From Arcobacteraceae bacterium (GTDB lineage: Bacteria > Campylobacterota > Campylobacteria > Campylobacterales > Arcobacteraceae), in the NCBI GenBank assembly GCA_021107755.1, contig JAIOSF010000025.1:1-64000 (forward strand): DNA of 64,000 bases. The letters run 5' to 3'. Position numbers and translations under genes: made by a program. Position 1 is the stretch's first letter, and the number at the start of each line of letters is the position of its first letter. The notes under the pieces are model-generated. The model saw only the letters and a program-made list of their open reading frames with translations, had not been told where the DNA came from and did not search any database. This document shows positions 17,257-25,592 of the stretch, piece after piece.

Positions 17257-18096
17257 TTACAATATACTTGATACAAGAAGTTGTGTATAAGGGTGTTGTG
17301 GATCTTCAAGTATTTGATCTGTTAACCCTTTTTCAACTATTTGACCATTTTTCATAACAACAGTAATATCGGTGAGATGTTTAATAACACCTAAATCATG
17401 GGAAACGATAACCATAGAAAATCCTATCTCTTTTTGTAATACTTTGATAAGATCTAATATTTTTGCTTGTACTGAGAGATCAAGTCCAGTTGTTGGTTCA
17501 TCCAAAAGTAATAGTTTTGGATTACTTGATAACGCTTTTGATATCTGAATTCTTTGTTGTTGACCACCACTAAATCTATCTGGATAATTATCGATTCTAC
17601 TTACTGGTATCTCTGTTTTATCTAAAAAGTATTCTGCTTTTTGGCGTATCTTTTCATACGACTTATTTCCACTTCCTATAACTTTTTCGGCAATATTCCC
17701 ACCTGCACTAAATCTATAGTTTAGTCCAAGTCGTGGATTTTGATAAATCATTGACATCAATACATTTCTTAAATAGTTCATATCATTGAGATTTGCTTCT
17801 ATGATATTTTTAGGTTTTCCCTCTTTATCTTCATAGTTTTCAACAAAAACTTCTCCAAAAGTTGCTTTTTGGTCTTGATAAATAAGTTGTAAAAGTGTAG
17901 ATTTTCCACTACCACTTTCCCCTACAATACCTAGTACTTCCCCTTTTTCTAACTCTAAATTCACATTATTTACCCCAACAACTGCATTACACTTAGGACA
18001 AATTGATGAGTCAATTTTAGCCCCCGTAAGCTCTAAACAATGTGGGCAAGATGTTCCAAATATTTTTGATAAATCTTTTATTTTCAATACCATCAT
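17257..18096 (-). CDS. phnK: PhnK, ABC-type subunit of the C-P lyase complex, with zinc-ribbon-like insert
   Basis: An ABC ATPase of 278-279 aa with Walker A GESGSGKST near residue 57, signature FSGGQQQR and Walker B LLLDEPTT. E. coli PhnK is shorter; the extra length is mainly an N-terminal insert with two Cys pairs, CPHC at 17-20 and CPKC at 33-36, which could bind zinc. PhnK docks on the PhnGHIJ core and remodels it. Two ATGs are possible (18096 and 18093); the second is better spaced from AAGGG. The start overlaps the phnJ stop. Confidence 0.92.
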   Translation of the reverse strand: MMVLKIKDLSKIFGTSCPHCLELTGAKIDSSICPKCNAVVGVNNVNLELEKGEVLGIVGESGSGKSTLLQLIYQDQKATFGEVFVENYEDKEGKPKNIIEANLNDMNYLRNVLMSMIYQNPRLGLNYRFSAGGNIAEKVIGSGNKSYEKIRQKAEYFLDKTEIPVSRIDNYPDRFSGGQQQRIQISKALSSNPKLLLLDEPTTGLDLSVQAKILDLIKVLQKEIGFSMVIVSHDLGVIKHLTDITVVMKNGQIVEKGLTDQILEDPQHPYTQLLVSSIL

Positions 18097-18920
18097 TTAC
18101 CCTTACTTTCTAATGTTTTATCACAATAAGAGGTATCACTACAGTAGTAGTTGATATCACCATTGTTATCATATACTTGATCTAAAAATACTCCACTATT
18201 TCCACATCTTTGACAATGTTTATCTTTAAATGTTTCAATTTTAAACTTTCTATCTTCAAATTTTAAAGGTTGTACATCACTATAAGGTGGGATCGCATAG
18301 ATCTTTTTTTCTCTCCCTGCCCCAAAGAGTTGTAAAGCTTTAGAATCTCCAAGTTTTAAAGTATCATATTTTGGTATAGGACTTGGATCCATCGCATATC
18401 TATTCTCAACCATAACTGGATATCTATTTGATATACGACTATCTCCAAACTGAGATGTATCTTCATATAAAAGTACCCAAAGTTTTGAATAATCAGCATT
18501 TGCATGCATCACTTTAGCTTTTGCTGTATCTGGTTCTACTGTCTCTAAAACATCTGGCATTGGAACTTGAAATACTAATATTTGCCCCTCTTGTAGCTCT
18601 TCTTCTGGTATTCTATGTCTTGTTTGAATTAAAGTAGCTTTTAGTGTATCAAGTGTTGTTTTGTTGTCTGTTACTGAAGTTATAAAGTTTCTCATATTTA
18701 CAGCATTTACACTTCCGTCACAACCTTGGTCAATCACTTTTAATGTATCATCCTCTTTTATTAAAGATAATGTAAGTTGTAAACCACCGGTTCCCCAACC
18801 TCTTGCTATTGGCATCTCTCTACTTGCAAATGAGACAATATATCCAGGGATTGCAACTGCTTTTAATGTTGCTCTTCGTATCTCTTTTTTTGCATCTTCA
18901 TCTAAAAAAGCATATCTCAT
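18093..18920 (-). CDS. phnJ: PhnJ, radical-SAM C-P lyase
   Basis: A 275-aa protein, the catalytic subunit that cleaves the carbon-phosphorus bond with a 4Fe-4S cluster and SAM. The C-terminal four-Cys array is present: C-x2-C near residue 236, then a Cys 21 residues on and another six later, as in E. coli PhnJ. The N-terminal region has the family segment GYIVSFASREMPIARGWGTG and a Gly-Cys-Asp motif (DQGCDGSVNA) near residue 80. It overlaps phnI by 4 bp and phnK by 4 bp. Confidence 0.96.
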   Translation of the reverse strand: MRYAFLDEDAKKEIRRATLKAVAIPGYIVSFASREMPIARGWGTGGLQLTLSLIKEDDTLKVIDQGCDGSVNAVNMRNFITSVTDNKTTLDTLKATLIQTRHRIPEEELQEGQILVFQVPMPDVLETVEPDTAKAKVMHANADYSKLWVLLYEDTSQFGDSRISNRYPVMVENRYAMDPSPIPKYDTLKLGDSKALQLFGAGREKKIYAIPPYSDVQPLKFEDRKFKIETFKDKHCQRCGNSGVFLDQVYDNNGDINYYCSDTSYCDKTLESKGK

Positions 18921-19966
18921 TTTTTATCCTTTGCAAAATCTGAAGCGTTTGATAATACTTGTAAATCTGCTTGAAATGTAACATAGTGTGGAAGTTTGAA
19001 GTGGTTTGTAAATCCCATAGAATCTACACCATCAATATGGTGTACAATCATCTCAAAATCACTTGCAAACTCTTTTTCACCAACACTAAATTTAGCACTA
19101 TAAAGAGATAAATCTAAAATACTCATACTAATAGCTTTTGTCTCATTAAAGCCAAAACAGAAACCAAATCCAGTTGTAAGTTTTACTTCTCCATTTTCTT
19201 GTTTTTCAAAAGTACCAGCACTCTCACATGATGTAAGTTCCAAATCACCAACTTTTACCTCATTTTGAGTAAAAGGGTGTGTAAATTTTAACTCACAAGT
19301 TCCAAGTCTTAAATCACCAATAGTTGGATGAACATCACCGTATCCACGAATTGAAGTGTAAGCAAATCCTAACATACTACCAGCTTCTCCTCTTGTTAAT
19401 GTTTGCATTACTGCACTTCTTGGATAGGGTGGTTCTGGAAATACTCTTGTTATATCTGAAATCTCGCTATCTTTTTGTAAAGTTTTTACAATCCCTTGTA
19501 CTCTTAGAGGTTCTAGGGAACTTTTTATTATATTTTCGTTGTCACTAAATTTTTCCCATTTTTCATTTCTATAAGATTTATTGAGTAATAGTTTTACCTC
19601 ATAATCATTAGATGGACCTAATATTTGTCCCCCTTGAATATCTTTAAATGCTGATGAGATTCTTCGTATAAGTTTCATTTCATTTACATCTATAGGTTTA
19701 GCAATACCAATTCTTTGACAAGAGCTTCTATGAGCTCGTAAAAAAAATGCTGCATTTAGTAAATCACCTGCACTTTTTTTTATAGCAATAGAGGAGAGCT
19801 TTTTACTATATAAGGAACCCTCACTCATCACTTTATCAACAGCATATCTTAATCCATCAGTTATATCTTGTGTTTCTAATTTTTTTGCACTTTGTATCGT
19901 TTCTTCATAAAAACTCATTGAGTTTTCAATCGCTTCCTCACCACCTTTTATAGCAACATACCCCAT
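18917..19966 (-). CDS. phnI: PhnI, C-P lyase core subunit
   Basis: A 349-aa protein with the family opening MGYVAIKGGEEAIE. PhnI forms the heterotetrameric core with PhnG, H and J and, with G, H and L, exchanges the adenine of ATP for the phosphonate. The length is close to the E. coli protein (354 aa). The start overlaps the phnH stop by one base. Confidence 0.95.
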   Translation of the reverse strand: MGYVAIKGGEEAIENSMSFYEETIQSAKKLETQDITDGLRYAVDKVMSEGSLYSKKLSSIAIKKSAGDLLNAAFFLRAHRSSCQRIGIAKPIDVNEMKLIRRISSAFKDIQGGQILGPSNDYEVKLLLNKSYRNEKWEKFSDNENIIKSSLEPLRVQGIVKTLQKDSEISDITRVFPEPPYPRSAVMQTLTRGEAGSMLGFAYTSIRGYGDVHPTIGDLRLGTCELKFTHPFTQNEVKVGDLELTSCESAGTFEKQENGEVKLTTGFGFCFGFNETKAISMSILDLSLYSAKFSVGEKEFASDFEMIVHHIDGVDSMGFTNHFKLPHYVTFQADLQVLSNASDFAKDKK

Positions 19967-20502
19967 TACACTAACTCCAATTTTGTTGTTCTACTTAACG
20001 CTTTTATAGTTCCATCATTTTTATTAAGAAAATAGATCTCATTCCCTAAAGGATAGTTTTCATTATTACTATTAAATTGATTGATAAAATCTTCCTTTAC
20101 TGGATATGATTCTTCTTTTTGTTTATCAATACCTGGACCTTTTAGATTCAATAAAATTCCATCTAATGAATTTACAACACATATAATTGTTGCTGAAAAA
20201 TCCGGATTGATATGAGTCCCTTTTTTTACTATTGATAATATCTCTGTAACATCATCACAAAATATATAATCTGCATCTTCAATATTTTCTTTTTGTACAT
20301 TTGTTATTGCATCTATTGTGCTAAAATCTTCTTTTGTTTTATTGATATAACTCACTTCTGAATACAGTAATACACTAGCAACTGAGAGAACATGAGAATC
20401 AAAAAGTTTATTTACTTTTGTTGTAATCCCTGGCATTGATAATGCATCAAGCAAACTTCTAAAATTTTTTCTATTCTTTTTTTCTATATCTACACTATCC
20501 AT
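19966..20502 (-). CDS. phnH: PhnH, C-P lyase core subunit
   Basis: A 178-aa protein starting with the typical FRSLLDALSMPG segment near residue 13 and carrying the LKGPGI motif near 120. It is a structural subunit of the PhnGHIJ core. It lies 3 bp after phnG and overlaps phnI by one base. The length is slightly shorter than E. coli PhnH (194 aa). Confidence 0.92.
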   Translation of the reverse strand: MDSVDIEKKNRKNFRSLLDALSMPGITTKVNKLFDSHVLSVASVLLYSEVSYINKTKEDFSTIDAITNVQKENIEDADYIFCDDVTEILSIVKKGTHINPDFSATIICVVNSLDGILLNLKGPGIDKQKEESYPVKEDFINQFNSNNENYPLGNEIYFLNKNDGTIKALSRTTKLELV

Positions 20503-20505
20503 CTC

Positions 20506-20931
20506 TTACCCTTGCATTAAATCAAAGTTCACTCTTGTTGAATTCACTTTTTTATTTACTGTTTTTTGCTTATTTTCTAAATCTAATTTTGTTTCATTGC
20601 ATAATTTGATAATCTCATCTTTGAACTCAGCTGATTCAAAAACTGCATCACAACATGCAATATAAAGTGATAGTTTCTCGTGATCATCTTGAACCATAGA
20701 CCAACCTTTATTTTTATTTACTTCAACAATTGTTGATGTCACAAGTACCTCTCCTGCATAAAATTCACCACCACTAATAGGATCAATTACCGGAACTAAT
20801 AGTGTCTGACTACTTGGTTTGCTTACAATCATTACACCTAACTTCTCATCTATCTTTTTATACAACTTTTTTAGAGTTTCTATCTTTACATGTTGTAAAA
20901 TATAATTTAAATTTTCCCTTTTTATACTCAT
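20506..20931 (-). CDS. phnG: PhnG, C-P lyase core subunit
   Basis: A 141-aa protein. I chose ATG at 20929-20931 (MSIKREN...), one base after the phnE stop; the longer frame begins inside phnE. The GEFYAGEVLVTSTIVEV segment near residue 60 is typical of PhnG. It takes part in attaching phosphonate to ribose and is a core-complex subunit. Confidence 0.9.
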   Translation of the reverse strand: MSIKRENLNYILQHVKIETLKKLYKKIDEKLGVMIVSKPSSQTLLVPVIDPISGGEFYAGEVLVTSTIVEVNKNKGWSMVQDDHEKLSLYIACCDAVFESAEFKDEIIKLCNETKLDLENKQKTVNKKVNSTRVNFDLMQG

Positions 20932-20932
20932 A

Positions 20933-21790
20933 CTAAATAAACCTTTTTCTAATAACAGCACTTATTTTATCAAGGATCCAAACTGTGATAATGATTAATA
21001 TTAAAATAGTACATACATCACCATTTTCAAAACCTCTTAATTTATCAAATAGATAAAACCCAATACCACCAGCACCCACAAATCCTAAAATTGAAGCAGA
21101 TCTTACATCTGATTCAAACCTATATAAAACCATAGAGATAAAATGTGGCATAGTTTGAGGTACAACAGCATATGCTAATATCTTTACAAATCCAGCACCA
21201 CTACTAGTAAGTGCTTCAACAGGACCTGGATCTATAGCTTCATTTCCTTCACTTAACAACTTACTTAATACACCAGCTGTATGAATCCCTAAAGCTAAGA
21301 TACCAGCCATTGGTCCAAGACCTACAGCACTTACAAATATTAAAGCCCATACAAGTTCATTTACAGAACGAAATACATTGGCTATAAAAGTTCCAATTGC
21401 ATAGAGTGATTTTCGTAAAAGATCATGCCACCAAGATTTTCCAGGTACTAATATTAAGAGTATGTTTCTCGAGGTAATATATGATAAAGGTATTGCTAAA
21501 ATAACAGAAAGTATTAATGCAATAATTGCCATCTGTACCGTTTCAATCATAGCCCAAAAATATACTATTAAATCTCCACTATATGTATTTGGTGGAAAAT
21601 ATGAACTCCCTTCAATCTCTGGATTTCCCTGAATATATGAGACCATATAACCCCATCCATCAAGAAGTCCTGTAAAACTCATCTCTGTATCAATCCAGCT
21701 TTGAGTGATTATATATATAAATATAAAGAGTAAAACCATATTAAATATTTTGAATGGATTTGATTCTTTTTTTAAATCATTAATTGACAT
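20933..21790 (-). CDS. phnE: PhnE, phosphonate ABC transporter permease
   Basis: A 285-aa inner-membrane protein with about six hydrophobic helices and the permease EAA-type loop (VEALTSSGAGFVKILAYAVVP) near residue 185. The first transmembrane segment starts near residue 15. It forms the channel of PhnCDE. A perfect hairpin lies in the gap after phnD, so its expression may be lower than that of the binding protein. Confidence 0.92.
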   Translation of the reverse strand: MSINDLKKESNPFKIFNMVLLFIFIYIITQSWIDTEMSFTGLLDGWGYMVSYIQGNPEIEGSSYFPPNTYSGDLIVYFWAMIETVQMAIIALILSVILAIPLSYITSRNILLILVPGKSWWHDLLRKSLYAIGTFIANVFRSVNELVWALIFVSAVGLGPMAGILALGIHTAGVLSKLLSEGNEAIDPGPVEALTSSGAGFVKILAYAVVPQTMPHFISMVLYRFESDVRSASILGFVGAGGIGFYLFDKLRGFENGDVCTILILIIITVWILDKISAVIRKRFI

Positions 21791-21868
21791 TTTGTTTCCT
21801 TGTTTTAATTGAGTTTAAAAAGGGCATAAAATACTATTGTACTTTTTAAACTCAATGATTGTTTATAA

Positions 21869-21893
21869 GAATCAGCTGAAAATCAGCTGATTC
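21869..21893. other. Perfect 11-bp hairpin between phnD and phnE
   Basis: Arms at 21869-21879 and 21883-21893 are perfectly complementary with a 3-base loop. On the phn (minus) strand no long T-run follows, so this looks more like an mRNA-stabilising or processing hairpin at the 3' end of phnD than a full terminator. Confidence 0.6.
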
Positions 21894-21915
21894 ATGTTGT
21901 ATCAAAATAGAAGTT

Positions 21916-22788
21916 CTATTTCTTTTTTAATTGTTTTTTTAATTCAATAAGTTCTCTTACTGGATTATAATCGCTATCTTTTGCAGGTGCAAAACCTTTT
22001 AGTTTTAGTTTAGATAGACCAGCTTTATCGTTATATGATAAAAATGCACCCATTACAGCCATTTTAAATGATTCAGGTAAGTCTGATCTTACTGTCATAG
22101 GTGAACCAGGAATTAATTCAGATTCCCAAATTATATTAAAGTCATCTCTCTTCCAGTTTCTTCCAAGACCTCTATTGAAATCAAGGTTGTTTGTAGATGC
22201 AGCATCAACTTTTCCAGCTTTTACAGATAAAATAGAAGCTTCATGACCACCTGAGTATAATACTTTTGAAAAATATTTTTGAGGGTTAATACCTTTTTTA
22301 GAGAACATAACAGTTGGAACTAATGTACCACTTGTTGATTGAGAAGATGTAAAAGCCCATTTTTTACCTTTGATATCTTCTAAAGTTTTAAGACCACTCC
22401 CTTTTTTTGTAAGAATCATACCGTAGTATCCTGGTAAACCTGTTTCTTCCCCTACCTCTACAGCAACTGCTTGAGCTTTTGCTCTTTTTTGAGCTTCAAC
22501 ATAAGATTTTGGTCCAAAGTATGCAATTTGTACATGGTTATGTTCCATTGCCGAAATCACACCTGTATAGTCACCGGCTGTTTGCAAATTTACTTTAATA
22601 CCTAATGTTTTTTCTAAGTATGTTGATAGTCCACCAAAAGTATCTTTGATAGATGTTGCACCTGCAACAGGAACAACACCAAAGTTAACCTCTTTTGGCC
22701 AGTTTTCTGGATTTGCACTTAGTGTTTGTGCACTTATTGTTACAGCTAATGTAGCAAGCCCAAGTTTTTTAAAAAAATCTCTTCTCAT
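21916..22788 (-). CDS. phnD: PhnD, phosphonate-binding periplasmic protein
   Basis: A 290-aa solute-binding protein. I chose ATG at 22786-22788 because AAAAGG lies 9 nt upstream and it yields a proper signal peptide: MRRDFFKK (a Tat-like RR-x-F-x-K pattern), then a hydrophobic stretch and cleavage near ALSA/QTLSA. The mature part has the PhnD fold signatures VNFGVVPVAGATS, the AYFGPKSYVEA segment and FTSSQSTSGTLVP. It delivers phosphonates to PhnE/PhnC. Both flanking gaps carry inverted repeats, common around highly expressed binding-protein genes. Confidence 0.92.
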   Translation of the reverse strand: MRRDFFKKLGLATLAVTISAQTLSANPENWPKEVNFGVVPVAGATSIKDTFGGLSTYLEKTLGIKVNLQTAGDYTGVISAMEHNHVQIAYFGPKSYVEAQKRAKAQAVAVEVGEETGLPGYYGMILTKKGSGLKTLEDIKGKKWAFTSSQSTSGTLVPTVMFSKKGINPQKYFSKVLYSGGHEASILSVKAGKVDAASTNNLDFNRGLGRNWKRDDFNIIWESELIPGSPMTVRSDLPESFKMAVMGAFLSYNDKAGLSKLKLKGFAPAKDSDYNPVRELIELKKQLKKK

Positions 22789-22818
22789 AGTTTTATACCT
22801 TTTAAATTTAAAATTTGC

Positions 22819-22933
22819 TACACTACAAGTGTTTATTTTGTAGTGTAATTGTTCAATTATTTTGTAATAATTCACCAAAATAGCTCTGGTTAGCTCTTGC
22901 TTCATGATTCGCCAAAATATTCAAGTAAGAGCT
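22819..22933. repeat. Two inverted repeats and a direct repeat in the phnC-phnD gap
   Basis: The 159-bp gap holds (a) a 10-bp inverted repeat, 22819-22828 with 22838-22847; (b) an 11-bp inverted repeat with one G-T position, 22892-22902 with 22923-22933; and (c) a 13-bp direct repeat with one mismatch at 22870-22882 and 22907-22919. No Pho-box-like promoter is present. These may act as RNA hairpins that protect or separate the phnD message. Confidence 0.55.
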
Positions 22934-22947
22934 ACTGTGTTTAGATA

Positions 22948-23706
22948 TTATTCGTCATTTTCGTTTTGTATTGAGTCCCCCTCATAAATTTGTTCAATAA
23001 TCTCTTCTGTTAAGTCTGAAGGATTACCATCAAAGATAACTTTCCCACTATTAATACCAATAATTCTACTACAGTATTTTTCCGCTACTTCTAAGTGATG
23101 TAGGTTTGCAATGATTGTTACTTTTAATTCTTTATTTACTTTTTCAAGTATCTGCATAACTTTTTTTGCACTTTTTTGATCAAGTGCAGATATTGGTTCA
23201 TCTGCAAGTATTATTTTAGGATTGCTTGCCAAAGCTCGAGCTATTGCAACTCTTTGTCGCTGACCTCCACTAAGTTCATCGCATCTTTTTAAAGAATGCT
23301 TTTGAATATCAACTATCTCCATAAGCTCTTGTACTTTTTTTAACTCTTTATCTCTGTAATATTTTATAACAGCTCTCGCCATAGGGATCTCTTTTAACAT
23401 ACCACTTATTACATTATCTAAAACACTTAGTCTATCAACAAGATTATATCCTTGAAAAATTATTCCAATTTGTTCTCTTAAACTTATTAAGTCTTTTTTC
23501 TTAATATTATCCATATTGTAATTTAACACTTCAAAATGCCCATCAAATACTTTAATACCACCAACAACTGACATAAGTAGTGTTGATTTTCCAGCACCAC
23601 TTGGTCCAATTATTCCTATAAATTCTCCCTCTTTAATTTTTAAATTAAGTTTATTGAGTATTTTTTCTTTTTTATAACCTAATGTTAGGTTTTTCATTTT
23701 AATCAT
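22948..23706 (-). CDS. phnC: PhnC, phosphonate ABC transporter ATPase
   Basis: An ABC ATPase of 252 aa with Walker A GPSGAGKST near residue 36, signature LSGGQRQR near 146 and Walker B ILADEPIS. I chose ATG at 23704-23706 because GGAG lies six bases upstream; it overlaps the 3' end of phnF by 8 bp. It energises PhnDE for phosphonate import. Confidence 0.92.
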   Translation of the reverse strand: MIKMKNLTLGYKKEKILNKLNLKIKEGEFIGIIGPSGAGKSTLLMSVVGGIKVFDGHFEVLNYNMDNIKKKDLISLREQIGIIFQGYNLVDRLSVLDNVISGMLKEIPMARAVIKYYRDKELKKVQELMEIVDIQKHSLKRCDELSGGQRQRVAIARALASNPKIILADEPISALDQKSAKKVMQILEKVNKELKVTIIANLHHLEVAEKYCSRIIGINSGKVIFDGNPSDLTEEIIEQIYEGDSIQNENDE

Positions 23707-24427
23707 CTTTTGCTCCATTTTTATAATTAACTACAATTTTTGCCATATCACTTCTAAAATAAGAATAACAATAATCTATTGTATTATTTGTATTTTGATC
23801 AGTTGTTATTGTTGAAATTTTAATAAGAGGTAAATTGTTTTGTATAGCAAAAATCTCTTTTGACTTTTCATTAGAAGCGATAATATCTATTTCTGAACTT
23901 TCTCTTATTGGATCTAAATTATATTTATTGATGTACATTTCTGAGATGGATTTTGTTTTAGAGATAATTTTCTTAATCCCTTTTAGGTGAGAAATATTTA
24001 TATAATATTTTGCAAATAAAAATGGAATATTATCTACATATCTTACATTTTTAAGATATAAAATATCATCATTTTCATTTATGTTGAGTTTTTTTGCTAT
24101 TGTTGTATCAGCTTTTATGACTTTAACTTCTAGAAATTTCATTGTAGGTATTTTATTTGCTTTTAAAATCTCTTTAGTAAAAGTAGTATGTGGAGAGATT
24201 GTATACTCTATTTTACTCGGAGTTACAAAGTTTCCACTCCCTTTTTTTGAATAGATTAAACCTTCTGTTTTAAGTTTATTTATCCCTTGTCTTACAGTTG
24301 CTCTAGAGATATTAAATTTTTGAGATAACACATTTTCAGATGGTATTTTCTCATTTTCTTTAAGTTCGTTTTTTATCATTACTACAATGTGATTATAAAT
24401 TAATTCATAGTCAAATATTTTTGTCAT
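23699..24427 (-). CDS. phnF: PhnF-like GntR/HutC-family transcriptional regulator
   Basis: A 242-aa regulator with an N-terminal winged helix-turn-helix (LSQKFNISRATVRQGINKL near residue 30, then the wing GLIYSKKGSGNFV) and a C-terminal UTRA ligand-binding domain. This is the HutC branch of GntR, to which PhnF belongs. It probably represses the phn operon until a phosphonate-derived ligand or phosphate lack relieves it. It is the first gene of the operon, with a HutC-type operator and a Pho-box-like promoter just upstream. There is no strong ribosome site before its ATG, so it may be made at low level. Confidence 0.88.
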   Translation of the reverse strand: MTKIFDYELIYNHIVVMIKNELKENEKIPSENVLSQKFNISRATVRQGINKLKTEGLIYSKKGSGNFVTPSKIEYTISPHTTFTKEILKANKIPTMKFLEVKVIKADTTIAKKLNINENDDILYLKNVRYVDNIPFLFAKYYINISHLKGIKKIISKTKSISEMYINKYNLDPIRESSEIDIIASNEKSKEIFAIQNNLPLIKISTITTDQNTNNTIDYCYSYFRSDMAKIVVNYKNGAKDD

Positions 24428-24460
24428 ATTTTTATCTTTTTTTTAAATTTTTGATGTGAA

Positions 24461-24493
24461 AGTATAATAAGTGATAGTTACGAAATGATTACA
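24461..24493 (-). promoter_or_regulatory. Pho-box-like promoter of the phn operon
   Basis: Minus strand: TGTAAT (24493-24488), 5 bp, CGTAAC (24482-24477), 10 bp, TATACT (24466-24461). The predicted transcript start is about 25-30 nt before the phnF ATG. Confidence 0.72.
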
Positions 24494-24516
24494 AGTTGTC
24501 TATACAAGTTGTAATC
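24487..24516. promoter_or_regulatory. 30-bp near-palindrome with PhnF/HutC-type operator core
   Basis: A 30-bp near-perfect palindrome. Its core, TTGTCTATACAA at 24496-24507, fits the HutC-type GT-n-TA-n-AC pattern and differs at only two positions from the mycobacterial PhnF site as I remember it (TGGTCTATACCA). Its outer arms are the upstream half-sites of the two divergent Pho-box-like promoters. A PhnF dimer bound here would sit between both promoters. Confidence 0.7.
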
Positions 24517-24542
24517 ACTTTGTAATTGAATTATATTATTAT
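24510..24542 (+). promoter_or_regulatory. Pho-box-like promoter of the aldo/keto reductase gene
   Basis: Plus strand: TGTAAT (24510-24515), 5 bp, TGTAAT (24521-24526), 10 bp, TATTAT (24537-24542). It is divergent from the phn promoter. AAGGT precedes the ATG at 24565. Confidence 0.7.
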
Positions 24543-24564
24543 TGGAAAAATTATAAGGTAAAAT

Positions 24565-25557
24565 ATGAAATATAAACAGTTAGGAAAAACAGGAATACAA
24601 GTATCTGAACTATGTTTTGGAACAATGACATTTGGTGCAGAAACAAATGAAAAAGAATCAAAAAATATGTTTTCAATAGCAAAAGAAAAAGGGATAAATT
24701 TTTTTGATTGTGCCAATAAATATGCAAATGGTGAGTCTGAAAGAATTTTAGGAGAGTGTATTAAGGATTGTAGAGATGAACTGATTATCACAACAAAAGT
24801 TGCAAGTAGAGTAGGTAGTGATATAAATAGTATAGGGTTATCAAGAAAACATCTTATGTTAGAGTTAGAAAAAAGTTTGAAAAGACTAAATAGTGATTAT
24901 ATAGATATATACTATTTACATTACTTTGATCCATATACATCGATGGAAGATACAATGCGATTTTTAGATGATGCAGTGAAACAGGGTAAAATACTCTATA
25001 CAGGTGTTAGTAATTGGTCAGCATGGCAGATAATGAAAGCAATTCATATCTCAAAAACTAATTTTCTACAAGCTATTGATTGTATACAACCAATGTATAG
25101 TTTAGTTAAAAGACAAGCAGAAGTTGAATTGTTTCCTTTAGCTACTGATCAAAATTTAGCAGTAGTACCATACAGTCCCATAGGTTCTGGTCTTTTAACA
25201 GGAAAATATAAAAATAGAAATGTAGAACAATCTACAAGATTAAATGAAAAAAACTATTATAATCAAAGATATATTGATGAAAATTATCATAATATAGCGG
25301 ATAGATTTTGCTCTTTTGCTGATGAAAGGGGTTATGATAGTGCACAGTTAGCTATTAGTTGGGCCATGAATAATAAAAATGTGACCGCACCAATAATTGG
25401 AGCAAGAGATAGTAAACAACTTCAGTCCAATCTAGAAGCTGTTAATATAAATATGACTCAAGAGTTAAGAGAAGAGATATCAAACTTATCCATCACTCCA
25501 CCACCAGCACATGATAGACTAGAGGAATTTGTAGATACAAATAACAAATTAAGATAA
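24565..25557 (+). CDS. Aldo/keto reductase
   Basis: A 330-aa NADPH-dependent aldo/keto reductase of the TIM-barrel type. The catalytic tetrad is visible: Asp and Tyr in FFDCANKYANG near residue 52, Lys in ITTKVASR near 80 and His in YLHYFDP near 120. The C-terminal NADP-binding part has PIIGAR near 280. It starts with MKYKQLGKTGIQVSEL, typical of the family. It is divergent from phnF and shares a regulatory region with it, so it may reduce an aldehyde produced from phosphonates (for example phosphonoacetaldehyde-like or fragment aldehydes); this is inference. Confidence 0.88.
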   Translation: MKYKQLGKTGIQVSELCFGTMTFGAETNEKESKNMFSIAKEKGINFFDCANKYANGESERILGECIKDCRDELIITTKVASRVGSDINSIGLSRKHLMLELEKSLKRLNSDYIDIYYLHYFDPYTSMEDTMRFLDDAVKQGKILYTGVSNWSAWQIMKAIHISKTNFLQAIDCIQPMYSLVKRQAEVELFPLATDQNLAVVPYSPIGSGLLTGKYKNRNVEQSTRLNEKNYYNQRYIDENYHNIADRFCSFADERGYDSAQLAISWAMNNKNVTAPIIGARDSKQLQSNLEAVNINMTQELREEISNLSITPPPAHDRLEEFVDTNNKLR

Positions 25558-25592
25558 AAGAGTATTATTCTCTTTAATCTTTTTTCTTTTTA
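25553..25592 (+). terminator. Rho-independent terminator after the aldo/keto reductase gene
   Basis: A 10-bp stem (25553-25562 with 25570-25579, one mismatch), a 7-base loop and a long T-rich tail. It overlaps the 3' end of the convergent small gene. Confidence 0.7.

Noticed and set aside
22789-22905. Longer N-terminus of PhnD
   Set aside because: It would put 39 residues before a clear Tat-like signal peptide and cover the inverted repeats; the ATG at 22786-22788 has a good ribosome site.
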